46,382 nucleotides of DNA from Martelella alba. Its GTDB lineage: Bacteria > Pseudomonadota > Alphaproteobacteria > Rhizobiales > Rhizobiaceae. The position numbers were made by a program, and so were the translations under genes. Below, piece by piece: positions 25,055 through 33,342 of the stretch. The stretch is taken from contig NZ_VHLG01000021.1 in NCBI RefSeq assembly GCF_006516955.1, positions 1 through 46,382 on the forward strand, written 5' to 3'. How positions within the stretch are numbered: position 1 is the first letter of the stretch; each line of letters begins with the position of its first letter. The notes beneath the pieces are model-generated. The model did no database searches. It was given only the letters and a program-made list of their open reading frames with translations, and was not told the DNA's origin.

Positions 25055-26290
25055 ATGACCTATCTTTCGATTGATCCGCCTGTCCGGCGGCGGTTTCAGT
25101 TATCCAACCGTGTGATGACAATCTATAGTAGCGTGACGGCGGCAACATTCCTTGCAAGCGCTGCAGCACCGACACCGCTTTACCTGCATTATCAGACCGC
25201 TTTCCAGCTTGGCCCGGGGGCATTGACGCTGATTTTCGCCGCCTATGCGCTGAGCCTGCTTGCGGCGTTGCTGACGGTCGGCGCTCTCTCGGATTTCGTC
25301 GGGCGTCGCCCTGTCATCTTCGCAGCGGCAGCAACCAATGTCCTGGCCATGCTTCTCTTCATCACGGCGCATTCGGCGCTGGAACTCGGCGTGGCCCGCA
25401 CGGTTCAGGGCTTTGGAACAGGCATGGCAACGACAGCGCTCGGGGCGGCGATCCTTGACACGGATCGCCGTTTCGGACCGATCATCAACAGTGTCACCGC
25501 CTTTGTCGGCCTGTTCTTCGGCGCCATCGGCTCAGGCCTTCTCGTGCGCTTCGCGCCAGCGCCGACAGAACTTGTCTATCTCATTTTGCTGGCCCTTTCC
25601 GCTGTTCAGGCGATTGCGATTTTCTGGATGCCCGAGACCACCGAACGCCGCCCCGGCGCGCTTCACTCGCTCCTGCCCGAACTCAAGCTTCCCAAACCGG
25701 CGCAACGCAGCTTTCTCCATGTCTCCCCGGTCAATATTGCCGGCTGGGCACTTGGCGGTCTGAACTTCTCGCTGATGCCTGCCCTTGTGGAACTTGCCGA
25801 AAGACGGCATGCCCCTCTGACAGGAACGCTCGTCGTCGCCACGCTGATGGCCGGTGCGGCAATCGCCGTTGGAGCGCTCGGCAGGATTACCGCAGAACGT
25901 GCCCTGATTGCCGGCGCCAGCGCGCTGGCCATCGGCATGGCACTCGCCCTTGGCGCCATGGCACTGCCCTCTGTCCCGCTCATGTTTGCCGGTGTCGCGC
26001 TTGCCGGTGTCGGCTTCGGGGCCTCCTTTTCCGGCGCGTTCCGTGAGTTGCTGCCGCGCGCCGAGGCCGATGACAGGGCCGGTCTGCTCTCGACCTTCTA
26101 CATTGAAAGCTATCTCGCCTTTTCCGTTCCCGTTATCGCTGCAGGGCTTGCCGTCCCGCATTTCGGTCTCGAAAGGACCGCCATGATCTATGGCGGTATT
26201 GTCATTGCACTGGCACTGGTCTCCGCCGTGATCTTCTGGATCCGCATGCAGCAGCGTCTGGCATCAGACAGCGCCCTTGACCAGAGATGA
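25055..26290 (+). CDS. MFS transporter
   Basis: This 411-residue inner-membrane transporter of the major facilitator superfamily has about 12 helices. The loop between helices 2 and 3 carries GALSDFVGRRPVIF, the conserved A-like motif, and helix 4 begins VARTVQGFGTG. The general form is that of a drug or metabolite efflux pump; the substrate cannot be inferred. GGAG six bases before the ATG at 25055 sets the start over a much longer open frame. The gene lies 174 bp after the AAA-type kinase. A short hairpin (AAAGCGC/GCGCTTT, 26358-26385) follows about 70 bp after its stop. Confidence 0.88.
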   Translation: MTYLSIDPPVRRRFQLSNRVMTIYSSVTAATFLASAAAPTPLYLHYQTAFQLGPGALTLIFAAYALSLLAALLTVGALSDFVGRRPVIFAAAATNVLAMLLFITAHSALELGVARTVQGFGTGMATTALGAAILDTDRRFGPIINSVTAFVGLFFGAIGSGLLVRFAPAPTELVYLILLALSAVQAIAIFWMPETTERRPGALHSLLPELKLPKPAQRSFLHVSPVNIAGWALGGLNFSLMPALVELAERRHAPLTGTLVVATLMAGAAIAVGALGRITAERALIAGASALAIGMALALGAMALPSVPLMFAGVALAGVGFGASFSGAFRELLPRAEADDRAGLLSTFYIESYLAFSVPVIAAGLAVPHFGLERTAMIYGGIVIALALVSAVIFWIRMQQRLASDSALDQR

Positions 26291-26821
26291 ACCTTGCGGG
26301 TTCAGACCAGCGTTCCTCACCGCATGTTCCGACATACAGCGCCCGCACCGACACTGAAAAGCGCAAGGGCCCTCCCCCGCGCTTTCAATTTTCATGCAAG
26401 CTCCGTTCGGAGCCACAAAGGTCTCAGCGATCGAGGAGCGAGGCCGCATCCTGATTGAGGCAAAGCGTTGCCTGCGGCGGCGTCTTCAGCAGTGAAGCCG
26501 GGCATATGAAGGTACGGAATCAGAACGAGAGGGGCAAATATTGGCGCTTCGAAAAACGCCTACGGAACTGAAGCCGTGGAAATCAACGAGCCAAGAGGCG
26601 GCTTTGCTTCTCCACCTGAGCAATTAGGCACGTAGCCCGATTGGCTAGATGTGAGCTTTCAGGAGGTTGTCCATTCGGAGCGGATCGAGGAGACTGGAGT
26701 TACCTGACCTCAATTTTCTGGCGGGCTATTGCTCTGGAAATCCGGCATCGGCAACGCCACCTATGTGCAGAATGGTCGAGAACCAGCGACCGAGCGGTAC
26801 GACGGAAGCGATGCGAAAAAG
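26291..26821. other. 531-bp junction region with a solo IS end
   Basis: No intact gene is seen. The right part (26645-26722) is homologous to the end of the IS481-like remnant at 30222-30303. This marks the left boundary of the accessory stretch that carries selO. The rest shows nothing I can name. Confidence 0.45.
26645..26722 (+). repeat. solo end of an IS481-type element
   Basis: The segment with GCTTTCAGGAGGTTGTCC and the following CATTCGGAGCGGAT, GGAGACTGGA and ACCTCA blocks matches, in reverse orientation, the transposase-proximal end of the IS remnant at 30222-30303 (about 70 bp, few mismatches). Homology stops at about 26722, just before selO, with no transposase attached. Confidence 0.65.
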
Positions 26822-28297
26822 ATGACGGTAGATTTCGACTTCGACAACAGCTACGCGCGTCTCGGTGCCACCTTCCACCGGCCTGCCGTGCCGTCGCCCG
26901 TCGCCGCGCCGCATCTCCTGAAGCTGAACCGGCTGCTCGCCGAGGAACTCGGGCTCGATGCGGATCAGTTGGACAATGCTGAAGGGGTTGAAATCTTCGC
27001 CGGTAACAGGCTCCCGACAGGCGCCGAGCCGATCGCGGCCGCTTACGCCGGACATCAATTCGGAAACTTCGTACCGCAACTCGGCGATGGGCGCGCCGTC
27101 CTCCTCGGCGAGGTGATCGACCGAGAGGGCCGGCGTCGCGACCTTCAACTGAAGGGGGCCGGCCCCACCCTCTTCTCGCGCAGCGGCGACGGACGGGCAG
27201 CACTCGGCCCGGTCCTGCGTGAGTATCTCGTCAGCGAGGCCATGGCCGCGCTCGGCATTCCAACCACGCGGGCGCTGGCCGCGGTCGCGACGGGAGAACC
27301 AGTCTACCGGGAAACGGTCCTGCCGGGCGCGGTTCTTACGCGTGTCGCCTCCAGCCATATTCGCGTCGGCACCTTCCAGTTCTTCGCGGCACGGGGCGAC
27401 GGCGCCGCGGTTCGAAAACTCGCCGACCATGTGATCGACAGGCATTACCCCGAGGCCGCAGGCGCTGCCAATCCCTACCGCGCGCTTCTCCAGGGCGTCG
27501 GTGCCCGTCAGGCGGAACTTGTCGCACGCTGGATGCAAGTCGGCTTCGTGCACGGTGTCATGAACACCGACAACATGTCGATCGCCGGGGAAACGATCGA
27601 CTACGGCCCGTGTGCCTTCCTCGACGTTTACGATCCCGCGACCGTCTTCTCCTCGATCGACCGGAACGGGCGTTACGCTTACGCCAACCAGCCCCGCATC
27701 GCGCACTGGAACCTCGCACGTCTGGCAGAATGTCTGCTGCCTCATCTCGATCCAGACGAAAACAAAGCCATTGAAGCCGCGCAAGGCATCCTCTCCGGCT
27801 TTGCAGACGCGTTCAACACCGCCTATGTCGACGGCTTTCGCGCAAAGATCGGGTTGCAGACACCACAGACGGAAGATGCCACGTTGATCGAGGAACTTCT
27901 CGGGCACATGGCACGGCAGAATGCGGACTTCACCCTGACCTTCCGCGGTCTTGGCAAAGCGGCGGAAAGCGGTGAGGCCGATGGGGTGCTGCGCGGTCTC
28001 TTTGCCGATCCAACCGCCTATGACGGCTGGGCGGTTCGCTGGCGTCAGCGCCTCGCGGCCGAACCGAGAGAGCCGGGGGAGCGTCGCGTTGCGATGGATG
28101 CGGTGAACCCGGTAATCATTCCGCGCAACCACCTCGTCGAGGAAGCGCTTGCCGCTGCAATGGCCGGCGACCTGGCACCCTTCGAACGCTTGAACGAAGC
28201 ACTGGCCACACCCTTCGAGGAGCGGGCGGCGTTCACCGATTATGCCAGCCTTCCGCCGGTGCCCGAGACCGCCTACCGGACTTTCTGCGGCACGTAA
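26822..28297 (+). CDS. selO: SelO/YdiU protein adenylyltransferase
   Basis: This 491-residue SelO pseudokinase transfers AMP from ATP to Ser, Thr or Tyr of other proteins in the cytoplasm, a response linked to oxidative stress and glutaredoxin. Conserved blocks are [17 protein letters not shown] (76-92), [32 protein letters not shown] (nucleotide lobe, Lys111), HGVMNTDNM with Asp250 and Asn251, and the metal-binding [10 protein letters not shown] (Asp260). The C-terminus ends CGT, in place of the selenocysteine-containing end of animal SelO. The length is typical and complete. The ATG at 26822 fits the family's N-terminus; the ribosome binding site is weak. The open frame extends 31 codons upstream into IS-derived sequence. 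Flanking IS ends suggest acquisition by transfer. Confidence 0.93.
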   Translation: MTVDFDFDNSYARLGATFHRPAVPSPVAAPHLLKLNRLLAEELGLDADQLDNAEGVEIFAGNRLPTGAEPIAAAYAGHQFGNFVPQLGDGRAVLLGEVIDREGRRRDLQLKGAGPTLFSRSGDGRAALGPVLREYLVSEAMAALGIPTTRALAAVATGEPVYRETVLPGAVLTRVASSHIRVGTFQFFAARGDGAAVRKLADHVIDRHYPEAAGAANPYRALLQGVGARQAELVARWMQVGFVHGVMNTDNMSIAGETIDYGPCAFLDVYDPATVFSSIDRNGRYAYANQPRIAHWNLARLAECLLPHLDPDENKAIEAAQGILSGFADAFNTAYVDGFRAKIGLQTPQTEDATLIEELLGHMARQNADFTLTFRGLGKAAESGEADGVLRGLFADPTAYDGWAVRWRQRLAAEPREPGERRVAMDAVNPVIIPRNHLVEEALAAAMAGDLAPFERLNEALATPFEERAAFTDYASLPPVPETAYRTFCGT

Positions 28298-28360
28298 ACG
28301 CGCGGCACGCGCGCGATGTAATCCCTTCGGCGGGCCGAGGCGCGGCTCTTTCAGTGGCGG

Positions 28361-28495
28361 ATGAACATCCCGTTCGACGTGGAGGTGACGGGAAAGGTCG
28401 CGGTTGTCACTGGCTGCTGCGTCTTCGGCGCTGTCTTTGCAGAAGCACTCCGCCCTATCGCGCAGTGGAAGGCCGCGCCTGGCGCGGTATCGTGA
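28361..28495 (+). pseudogene. fragment of a short-chain dehydrogenase gene
   Basis: An ATG at 28361 opens 44 codons reading PFDVEVTGKVAVVTGCCVFGAVFAEAL before a TGA. The run TGKVAVVTG followed by a glycine-containing turn and FAxAL is the N-terminal nucleotide-binding start of short-chain dehydrogenases (usually TGGxGxLG). Two of the loop glycines are replaced and the rest of the about 250-residue protein is missing. It is read as a decayed leftover downstream of selO. Confidence 0.5.
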
Positions 28496-28599
28496 GTCTA
28501 GCTGAATGCGCTTCGTCCGGCTCTGATGATGGTGGCGGCATAATCGAGGCGGGAATCCACTTAGAAAAACGCCCGGAACTGTTCAGACAAACCGAGCCA

Positions 28600-28637
28600 C
28601 CTCTTTTGGTGCTGACGCGGGCATAGTCGATTTTCAT
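28600..28637 (-). pseudogene. 5' fragment of a serine resolvase gene
   Basis: The minus strand starts MKIDYARVSTK at 28637, the hallmark N-terminus of serine recombinases of the resolvase family (MxIGYARVSTxDQ, with the catalytic serine in the VST motif). Homology stops after about 11 codons, and the rest of the open frame is unlike a resolvase. It is a scar of a Tn3-type or similar element. Confidence 0.5.
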
Positions 28638-28951
28638 TGGTCTGAGCCACGCATTATGGTGTCGTAGTCTCGGCCACCATGAAAGACATTCACAATCTCT
28701 ATGGTGCTATCCGTGACGCGGTACAGAATGACGGCACTGCTTTCAAAGGGAACCATGCGGATGCCTTCATGCAGGTCATCGCGCGCAACGCCGCCATATG
28801 GCGCGTTGCCGATCTTCATGCATCGACGCTCGATGCGGTCGGTAAAATCAAGGGCGACTTCCAGCGAACTGCTGACGCGCGCAACATATTCTGCAATCTC
28901 GTCAATATCATTCAACGCCGATTCGAGAAGGTAAACGGGCAGCTGCCTCAT
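28634..28951 (-). CDS. RelE/ParE-family toxin
   Basis: This is a 105-residue toxin of the type II RelE/ParE superfamily. Seen features are LPVYLLESALNDIDEIAEYVA, a long helix pair, MKIGNAPYGGVARDDLHEGIRMVPFESSAVILYRV and the C-terminal strand IEIVNVFHGGRDY. The fold and order match ParE-type gyrase poisons rather than mRNA-cutting RelE, but this cannot be decided from sequence. The gene overlaps the upstream antitoxin by four bases, the usual order for parDE. It appears complete, so the pair may stabilise the replicon. Confidence 0.88.
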   Translation of the reverse strand: MRQLPVYLLESALNDIDEIAEYVARVSSSLEVALDFTDRIERRCMKIGNAPYGGVARDDLHEGIRMVPFESSAVILYRVTDSTIEIVNVFHGGRDYDTIMRGSDQ

Positions 28952-29223
28952 TGATCGGAATGCCGTTCCATCAGGTTCTTACGGATACGGCCAAAGGCTT
29001 CCTTGGCTGGAACGGATGGGCGAGGATCATCGACCGATTGCGCGACACGTGCCCGAATGGCCTTAAGACGCTCTTCGCGCTCTTCCTCGGTCTTGAGCCA
29101 CAGGCGCATGGCCTCTCGCAAGACTTCGCTGGTGGACGAAAAATGACCAGCCGCCACCTGCGCCTTGATGGCGTCCAACATATTTGGGGGGAGGGTAATG
29201 CTAATTTTCTCGACCATTTCCAC
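28948..29223 (-). CDS. ParD-type ribbon-helix-helix antitoxin
   Basis: This 91-residue antitoxin has an N-terminal ribbon-helix-helix (EKISITLPPNMLDAIKAQVAAGHFSSTSEVLREAMRLW), the CopG/ParD DNA-binding fold, and a charged C-terminal tail that would wrap around the toxin. It should neutralise the downstream ParE-like toxin and repress the operon. An internal ATG two codons later (MVEKIS) is an equally good start. An AT-rich stretch upstream (29224-29300) is the probable promoter. Confidence 0.88.
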   Translation of the reverse strand: MEMVEKISITLPPNMLDAIKAQVAAGHFSSTSEVLREAMRLWLKTEEEREERLKAIRARVAQSVDDPRPSVPAKEAFGRIRKNLMERHSDQ

Positions 29224-29338
29224 TAATCCGTACTTTCTTTGTTCTTATGAAGAGTAGGATAAAATCCTACCTGACACAAGAAAAACCATACGGAATTCTG
29301 TAACGGACTTTTGCAACTTGCTCAGACATGTCTGAATT

Positions 29339-29686
29339 GTGATCAGTTTCGAGAGCCGTTTTGTCGGCAGGCGGCTTGAAACCCCCGAACGGGAGAGTGC
29401 CGCGCCAGCGCTTATGCTCAGTATCGGCTACGCGACCAGGGGGCCGACGGACGAGTTGCGTCTGGCGCAGGGCAAATCCACGTGCATTGTCGAGATCGAC
29501 ATTTCAGGCAAGGAAAAGGTGATCAATGCGGCAGACGTGACCATCGAAGAGCCGGATGTCAGTATTCGCGCCTATCGTCTTGAGGAGATCATTGCCGAGA
29601 AATTGCGAGCCATCGTGCAACAGGTCAAGCGCAACAGAGACCGTCGGCAGGACATATTCGACATCCGCTGGCTGATTGACCGCTAG
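29339..29686 (+). pseudogene. AbiEii-like nucleotidyltransferase toxin fragment
   Basis: The 115-codon open frame encodes IRAYRLEEIIAEKLRAIVQQVKRNRDRRQDIFDIRWLI, the central helix pattern of AbiEii/AbiGii-type nucleotidyltransferase toxins (type IV toxin-antitoxin and phage-exclusion systems). These proteins are near 300 residues, and the N-terminal nucleotidyltransferase motif (GGT...R..D) is absent here, so both ends are lost. The stop TAG at 29684-29686 belongs to the end of the adjoining IS element, so the IS probably cut the gene. It starts with a GTG or TTG and has no ribosome binding site; it is unlikely to be active. Confidence 0.55.
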
Positions 29687-30303
29687 ATGTGGAGCCTCAA
29701 TAGGTTGTCCCGGTTAAGAACGAGGCGACTGATTGGTGTTTTTGAACTTATACCGCCATGCGGGCGATGCCAATTATACATGTGCGTCCATTCGGGAAGA
29801 TGTGCTTTGCGATTTTCTGATGTTGGATAGGCCCGCGCATAGGTCTATCGGCTGGCGCAATGTCCTTCATCCGCGACAGCCCAACCTGCTTGAGAACACG
29901 GCTGACGGTGGCCGGTCACAGGCCTGTTTCCATGGCGATGTGCTTGCCGGTCAGACGCTGGCGGCGAAGCGCGGCAATGCGCTCGCATAAAGAGGTATTG
30001 GTCTGCCGGGGGCTGTTTCTGGGGTGCAACGAGCGGCCGGCCATGACGGCGCATCCACCCTGCTTGAAGCGAGCGACCCAACGCGACACGATCTTGTGCG
30101 AAACGGCATAGATGCAGGCAGCCTGCACCTTTGTGAGCGCGCCGGAGAGAATGGCAACCGGCATCTCCTCTCGACGCAGAGGCGTCAGTCGGGCATTCTT
30201 GTGAATGTTCATTCGGGACGCTCCCGGAAAACTGAGGTGTGGGAATTCCAGTCTCCTAAATCCGCTCCGAATGGACAACCTCCCGAAAGCAGGATGCCTA
30301 GGA
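29685..30303 (-). mobile_element. decayed IS481-type insertion sequence
   Basis: Both ends contain AGGTTGTCC in inverted orientation (29702-29710 and 30281-30273), and each lies next to a CTAG...GC(C/T)T context shared with the solo end at 26645. About 600 bp remain of an element usually over 1 kb long, so the C-terminal half of the transposase and its catalytic DDE core are deleted. The transposase remnant inside is described separately. Confidence 0.6.
29820..30213 (-). pseudogene. IS481-family transposase N-terminal remnant with in-frame stop
   Basis: From the ATG at about 30213 (NIHKNARLTPLRREEMPVAILSG) the minus strand encodes the winged-helix N-terminus typical of IS481 transposases (AACIYAVSHKIVSRWVARFKQGG, then RIAALRRQRLTGKHIAMETGL). 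A TGA follows TGL near 29916, then the same frame goes on with PATVSRVLKQVGLSRMKDIAPADRPMR, as in intact family members. After that the homology is lost. The stop and the deletion make it inactive. Confidence 0.65.
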
Positions 30304-30964
30304 GCCCGATGCTGCTACCCGGGCGTCGATCCTCCAGACACTGCTTGTGAAATCGGAGATGCGCCGCATTAAGCCGACGCCGGATTCCTTTGACAGCGAA
30401 GAGGTCAGGAAACGCCTGGCACGGGAATGGGATATGATGAAACTCGAAACCGGCGACCGGATTTCGAGAGCTCTTTCGCAATCATCCGCGATTTTTATCG
30501 CGCACTGCCCTGGCAACAGGGGCGGAAAAGAGAGCGACTGCGCATTGGCAGAATCCGGTATCTCAAATCAGGCGGACGGCTGCGAGCCGATCGGCGCATG
30601 CGGGCTATTGTCTGCGCCGGACAGGAGCCCTTGCCCTCCCCCGCTTTGTCCTGAACTGGTTGGTCACATCGAAGGAACTGCCGTCCTATTGTCCTGCAAA
30701 TACAATCGTGCTCGAGCAGATGGCTGGAAGTATCACGCCCGTTGTTCCCCGCAACGTCCGTGCTGGTTTATAGTCCGGAGCGGAGCGCAAGGCGAATCGG
30801 AGAGCGCAGTTTCGGCCCACAGTGTGTGCGAGTTGTCAGCTGACAACTGTTCTGCGGACCACCGAAAGCGTGGTTTTTGCGGTGGCCTTGCCAACCACAC
30901 CCGAATCGGGAACAATAGATCTGCGCATTTTTGGATATTTACCGTATATAAACGCTGATGGTGG
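30304..30964. other. 661-bp leader of the repABC operon
   Basis: No intact gene is seen. A short forward stretch near 30347-30480 (VKSEMRRIKPTPDSFDSEEV) looks protein-like but runs into unconvincing sequence and may be a decayed gene. A perfect parS palindrome lies at 30832. The repA promoter should be in the last 120 bp. Confidence 0.4.
30832..30847. other. parS: parS partition site 1
   Basis: GTTGTCAGCTGACAAC is a perfect 16-bp palindrome of the repABC centromere type (GTTNNCNGCNGNNAAC). It lies 118 bp before repA and should bind RepB to segregate the replicon. An identical copy lies inside repB. Confidence 0.85.
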
Positions 30965-32182
30965 ATGATTTCGACCATGAACAAGGACATGCTTCTGGAG
31001 AAAAAGGACCTGCCCGTCCGTGAACACCTGCCGACGATGCTGGGTGCGGATGCGGAGGAGCTCGCCCATCAGCTGCAGCAGCACCAGAGACGGATTTTTC
31101 CGCCTTCCTCCCAGAAATCAATCCGCCAGTTTGCCTCTTCGGAAGCCGCCGCGCTGATCGGTATCACCGACGGCTATCTGCGCCAGATCGCAGCAGAAGG
31201 CCAGGGACCGGAGCCGCAGGCCAATGGTCGGCGGATGTATTCCCCCGAGGATATGGATCAGATCCGGCATTTTCTTGATAGCAAGAATGGTGTGCCGAAA
31301 TATGTGCCGCATCGCACAGGTTCGGAAGAGCTGCAGGTTATGGCGGTGATGAACTTCAAGGGCGGTTCGGGCAAGACCACGACGGCGGCGCATCTGGCGC
31401 AGTATCTCGCTTTGCGCGGCTACCGGGTCCTGGCGATCGATCTTGATCCTCAGGCCTCACTTTCCGCCCTGTTCGGTCACCAGCCGGAGCTTGACGTCGG
31501 CGATGGCGAGACGATCTACGGCGCAATCCGCTACGAGGATCCGGTCCCGATTTCCGAGATCGTGCGTGAGACCTATACGCCCGGCCTTCATATCATTCCC
31601 GGCAATCTCGAATTGATGGAATTCGAGCATGAAACGCCCAAGGCCATTGTCAGCGGGCTGGCGGACCAGATGTTCTTTGCCCGGATCGGCCAGGTCCTGT
31701 CGACGATCGAGAGCTTCTACGATGTCGTCGTGATCGATTGCCCGCCGCAGCTGGGCTTTCTCACCATGTCGGCGCTTTGCGCGGCAACCTCGGTTCTGAT
31801 CACGGTCCATCCGGAAATGCTCGACGTCATGTCGATGTCGCAGTTCCTCTCGATGACGGCGGACCTCATGGCTGTCGTCGAGGGCGCAGGTGCACGCACG
31901 AATTATGACTGGATGCGCTATCTGGTGACACGGTTTGAACCCAATGACGGGCCGCAAAGCCAGATGACCGGCTTCATGCGGGCGATTTTCGGCAATCGCA
32001 TGCTGCAGAACCCGATGCTGAAATCGACGGCGATCTCGGATGCCGGGGTTACCAAGCAGACTCTTTACGAGGTCGAGCGCGCCCAGTTCACCCGCGGCAC
32101 CTATGACCGTGCCATCACATCTCTCAATGCCGTCAATGACGAAATCGAGAGCCTTCTTCTTTCCACATGGGGACGCAGGTAG
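30965..32182 (+). CDS. repA: RepA plasmid partition ATPase (ParA family)
   Basis: This 405-residue Walker-type ATPase moves replicon copies apart together with RepB and represses the repABC operon. Residues about 50-100 form an N-terminal helix-turn-helix (SSEAAALIGITDGYLRQIAAEGQGP with RRMYSPEDM). The ATPase part begins LQVMAVMNFKGGSGKTTTAAHLAQYLALRGYRVLAIDLDPQASL, the deviant Walker A of ParA proteins, and contains VVVIDCPPQLGFLT. The length is typical of RepA. The ATG at 30965 is used; the ATG at 30977 is an alternative, and neither has a strong ribosome binding site. repB starts five bases after the stop. Confidence 0.95.
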   Translation: MISTMNKDMLLEKKDLPVREHLPTMLGADAEELAHQLQQHQRRIFPPSSQKSIRQFASSEAAALIGITDGYLRQIAAEGQGPEPQANGRRMYSPEDMDQIRHFLDSKNGVPKYVPHRTGSEELQVMAVMNFKGGSGKTTTAAHLAQYLALRGYRVLAIDLDPQASLSALFGHQPELDVGDGETIYGAIRYEDPVPISEIVRETYTPGLHIIPGNLELMEFEHETPKAIVSGLADQMFFARIGQVLSTIESFYDVVVIDCPPQLGFLTMSALCAATSVLITVHPEMLDVMSMSQFLSMTADLMAVVEGAGARTNYDWMRYLVTRFEPNDGPQSQMTGFMRAIFGNRMLQNPMLKSTAISDAGVTKQTLYEVERAQFTRGTYDRAITSLNAVNDEIESLLLSTWGRR

Positions 32183-32187
32183 AAACC

Positions 32188-33186
32188 ATGGCACGCAAGA
32201 ACCTGATCGGCGTATCGAACGAGAACGAGGCGGAAGCCGAAAACATTAAGCGGAAATCGCGCCCTCTGGCGGGTCTGGTGCCGAAGTCCCTACCCGCCCG
32301 GCCGATTGGCGGCATGACCGGCGCCATCGGCAATATTGCCAGCCAGATGGAAGAGCTGGAAAGGCTGAAGGAGAAGCTGGCATCCGCCCAGTCGATCCTG
32401 TCGCTGGATCCGGCGCAGATCGACAGTTCGTTCATTTCCGACCGTCTTGGCTTCGACGAAGCGGAGCTCGCCAGCCTGGTAGCGCAGATCGGCGAGCACG
32501 GTCAGCAGGTTCCGATTCTGGTGCGTCCGCATCCCGACACCACCGATCGCTATCAGGTCGCCTATGGTCACCGCCGGCTTGAAGCGTGCCGCCGGCTCGG
32601 CATCCCGGTCAAGGCTGTGGTTCACGCGCTGAGCGACGAGCAACTGGTCGTCAGCCAGGGCCAGGAAAATAACGCCAGAACCAACCTTTCCTATATCGAA
32701 CGCTCCGTTTTCGCAGCGCGTCTCGAAGATCGCAATTTCACCCGCGACATCATCATGGCCTCGCTCGGTGTCGACAAGGCGGCACTGTCGAAGATGATCG
32801 GCGTCGTACGGCGGTTGCCTGAGCCTGTGATCGCCGCCATTGGTGCGGCGCCAGAGATCGGCCGCGGGCGCTGGATGGACCTTTCGGACGGCTTCAAAGC
32901 GGAGATGGGGGAGGGCGTTCTCACCCTGTTGTCAGCTGACAACATCGCCGCATTGCCGAGTGATGAGCGCTTCAAGCGCGCCTATCGCTTTGTTCATGAT
33001 TTTGGCAAGGCAGAAAAACCCAGGCGCAAACCGGCGCCTCAGGGCGATCTGCCCGTCACGATCAAGCCTACGAAATCCGGGTGCACCTTCGCCTTCGATG
33101 GCAAACGCGCGCCCGGATTTGATGATTTCGTCAGGGACCGGCTTGCTGGTCTTTATGAAGAATTCAAGCAGGAAAAAGGAGCGTAG
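32188..33186 (+). CDS. repB: RepB plasmid partition protein (ParB family)
   Basis: This 332-residue centromere-binding protein recognises parS and stimulates RepA. The N-terminus MARKNLIGVS is the conserved RepB start, so the ATG at 32188 is preferred over 32167, which lies within repA. The ParB core contains VPILVRPHPDTTDRYQVAYGHRRLEACRRLGIPVKAVV and the SQGQENNARTNLSYIERS box, followed by an HTH region (ITRDII..LGVDKAALSKMIGVVRRLP). The C-terminus (GKRAPGFDDFVRDRLAGLYEEF) is the RepB dimer end. A perfect parS copy is embedded in codons for LLSADN (32928-32943). Confidence 0.95.
   Translation: MARKNLIGVSNENEAEAENIKRKSRPLAGLVPKSLPARPIGGMTGAIGNIASQMEELERLKEKLASAQSILSLDPAQIDSSFISDRLGFDEAELASLVAQIGEHGQQVPILVRPHPDTTDRYQVAYGHRRLEACRRLGIPVKAVVHALSDEQLVVSQGQENNARTNLSYIERSVFAARLEDRNFTRDIIMASLGVDKAALSKMIGVVRRLPEPVIAAIGAAPEIGRGRWMDLSDGFKAEMGEGVLTLLSADNIAALPSDERFKRAYRFVHDFGKAEKPRRKPAPQGDLPVTIKPTKSGCTFAFDGKRAPGFDDFVRDRLAGLYEEFKQEKGA
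32928..32943. other. parS: parS partition site 2 (inside repB)
   Basis: This is the same 16-bp palindrome as site 1, GTTGTCAGCTGACAAC, located within the repB reading frame. Perfect identity to site 1, despite the coding constraint, argues that it is functional. Confidence 0.8.
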
Positions 33187-33195
33187 AGCGCAAAA

Positions 33196-33245
33196 GAAAA
33201 AGGCCCCCGAACGGCAATCCGGAAGCCTCTCTCTATCTGTTTGCA
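33196..33245 (-). ncRNA. antisense ctRNA between repB and repC
   Basis: The 156-bp repB-repC gap is where repABC replicons encode a counter-transcribed RNA that limits RepC. On the minus strand a -35 TTGACC (33279-33274) and a weak -10 GACTCT (33256-33251) with a 17-bp spacer predict a start near 33245. A hairpin (33227-33202, with several G-U pairs) followed by TTTTTCTTTTG (33201-33191) is an intrinsic terminator. The RNA would be about 50 nt. It would pair with the repC leader and lower RepC, and so set copy number and incompatibility. Confidence 0.75.
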
Positions 33246-33342
33246 CCCTGAGAGTCGCATTTCCGTTCGATATGGTCAAGTGTTCTGAACGTTTTTTGGC
33301 GTTCGGAAAGCGGATTTCTTTTGCCTAGCGGTAGGTGAAACC

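Noticed and set aside
26726-28132. 468-codon minus-strand frame opposite selO
   Set aside because: selO is intact on the plus strand with all family blocks; the opposite frame matches nothing.
29832-29848. GCGCATAGGTC inside the IS remnant resembling the shared regulator box
   Set aside because: It lies inside transposase-derived sequence, lacks the ACCNNNGTATAG core, and has no gene start downstream; judged a chance match.
30347-30958. Possible 203-residue protein before repA
   Set aside because: Only the first about 35 codons look protein-like; the rest is cysteine/serine-rich and unlike a protein, and it contains the parS site. At most it is a gene relic.
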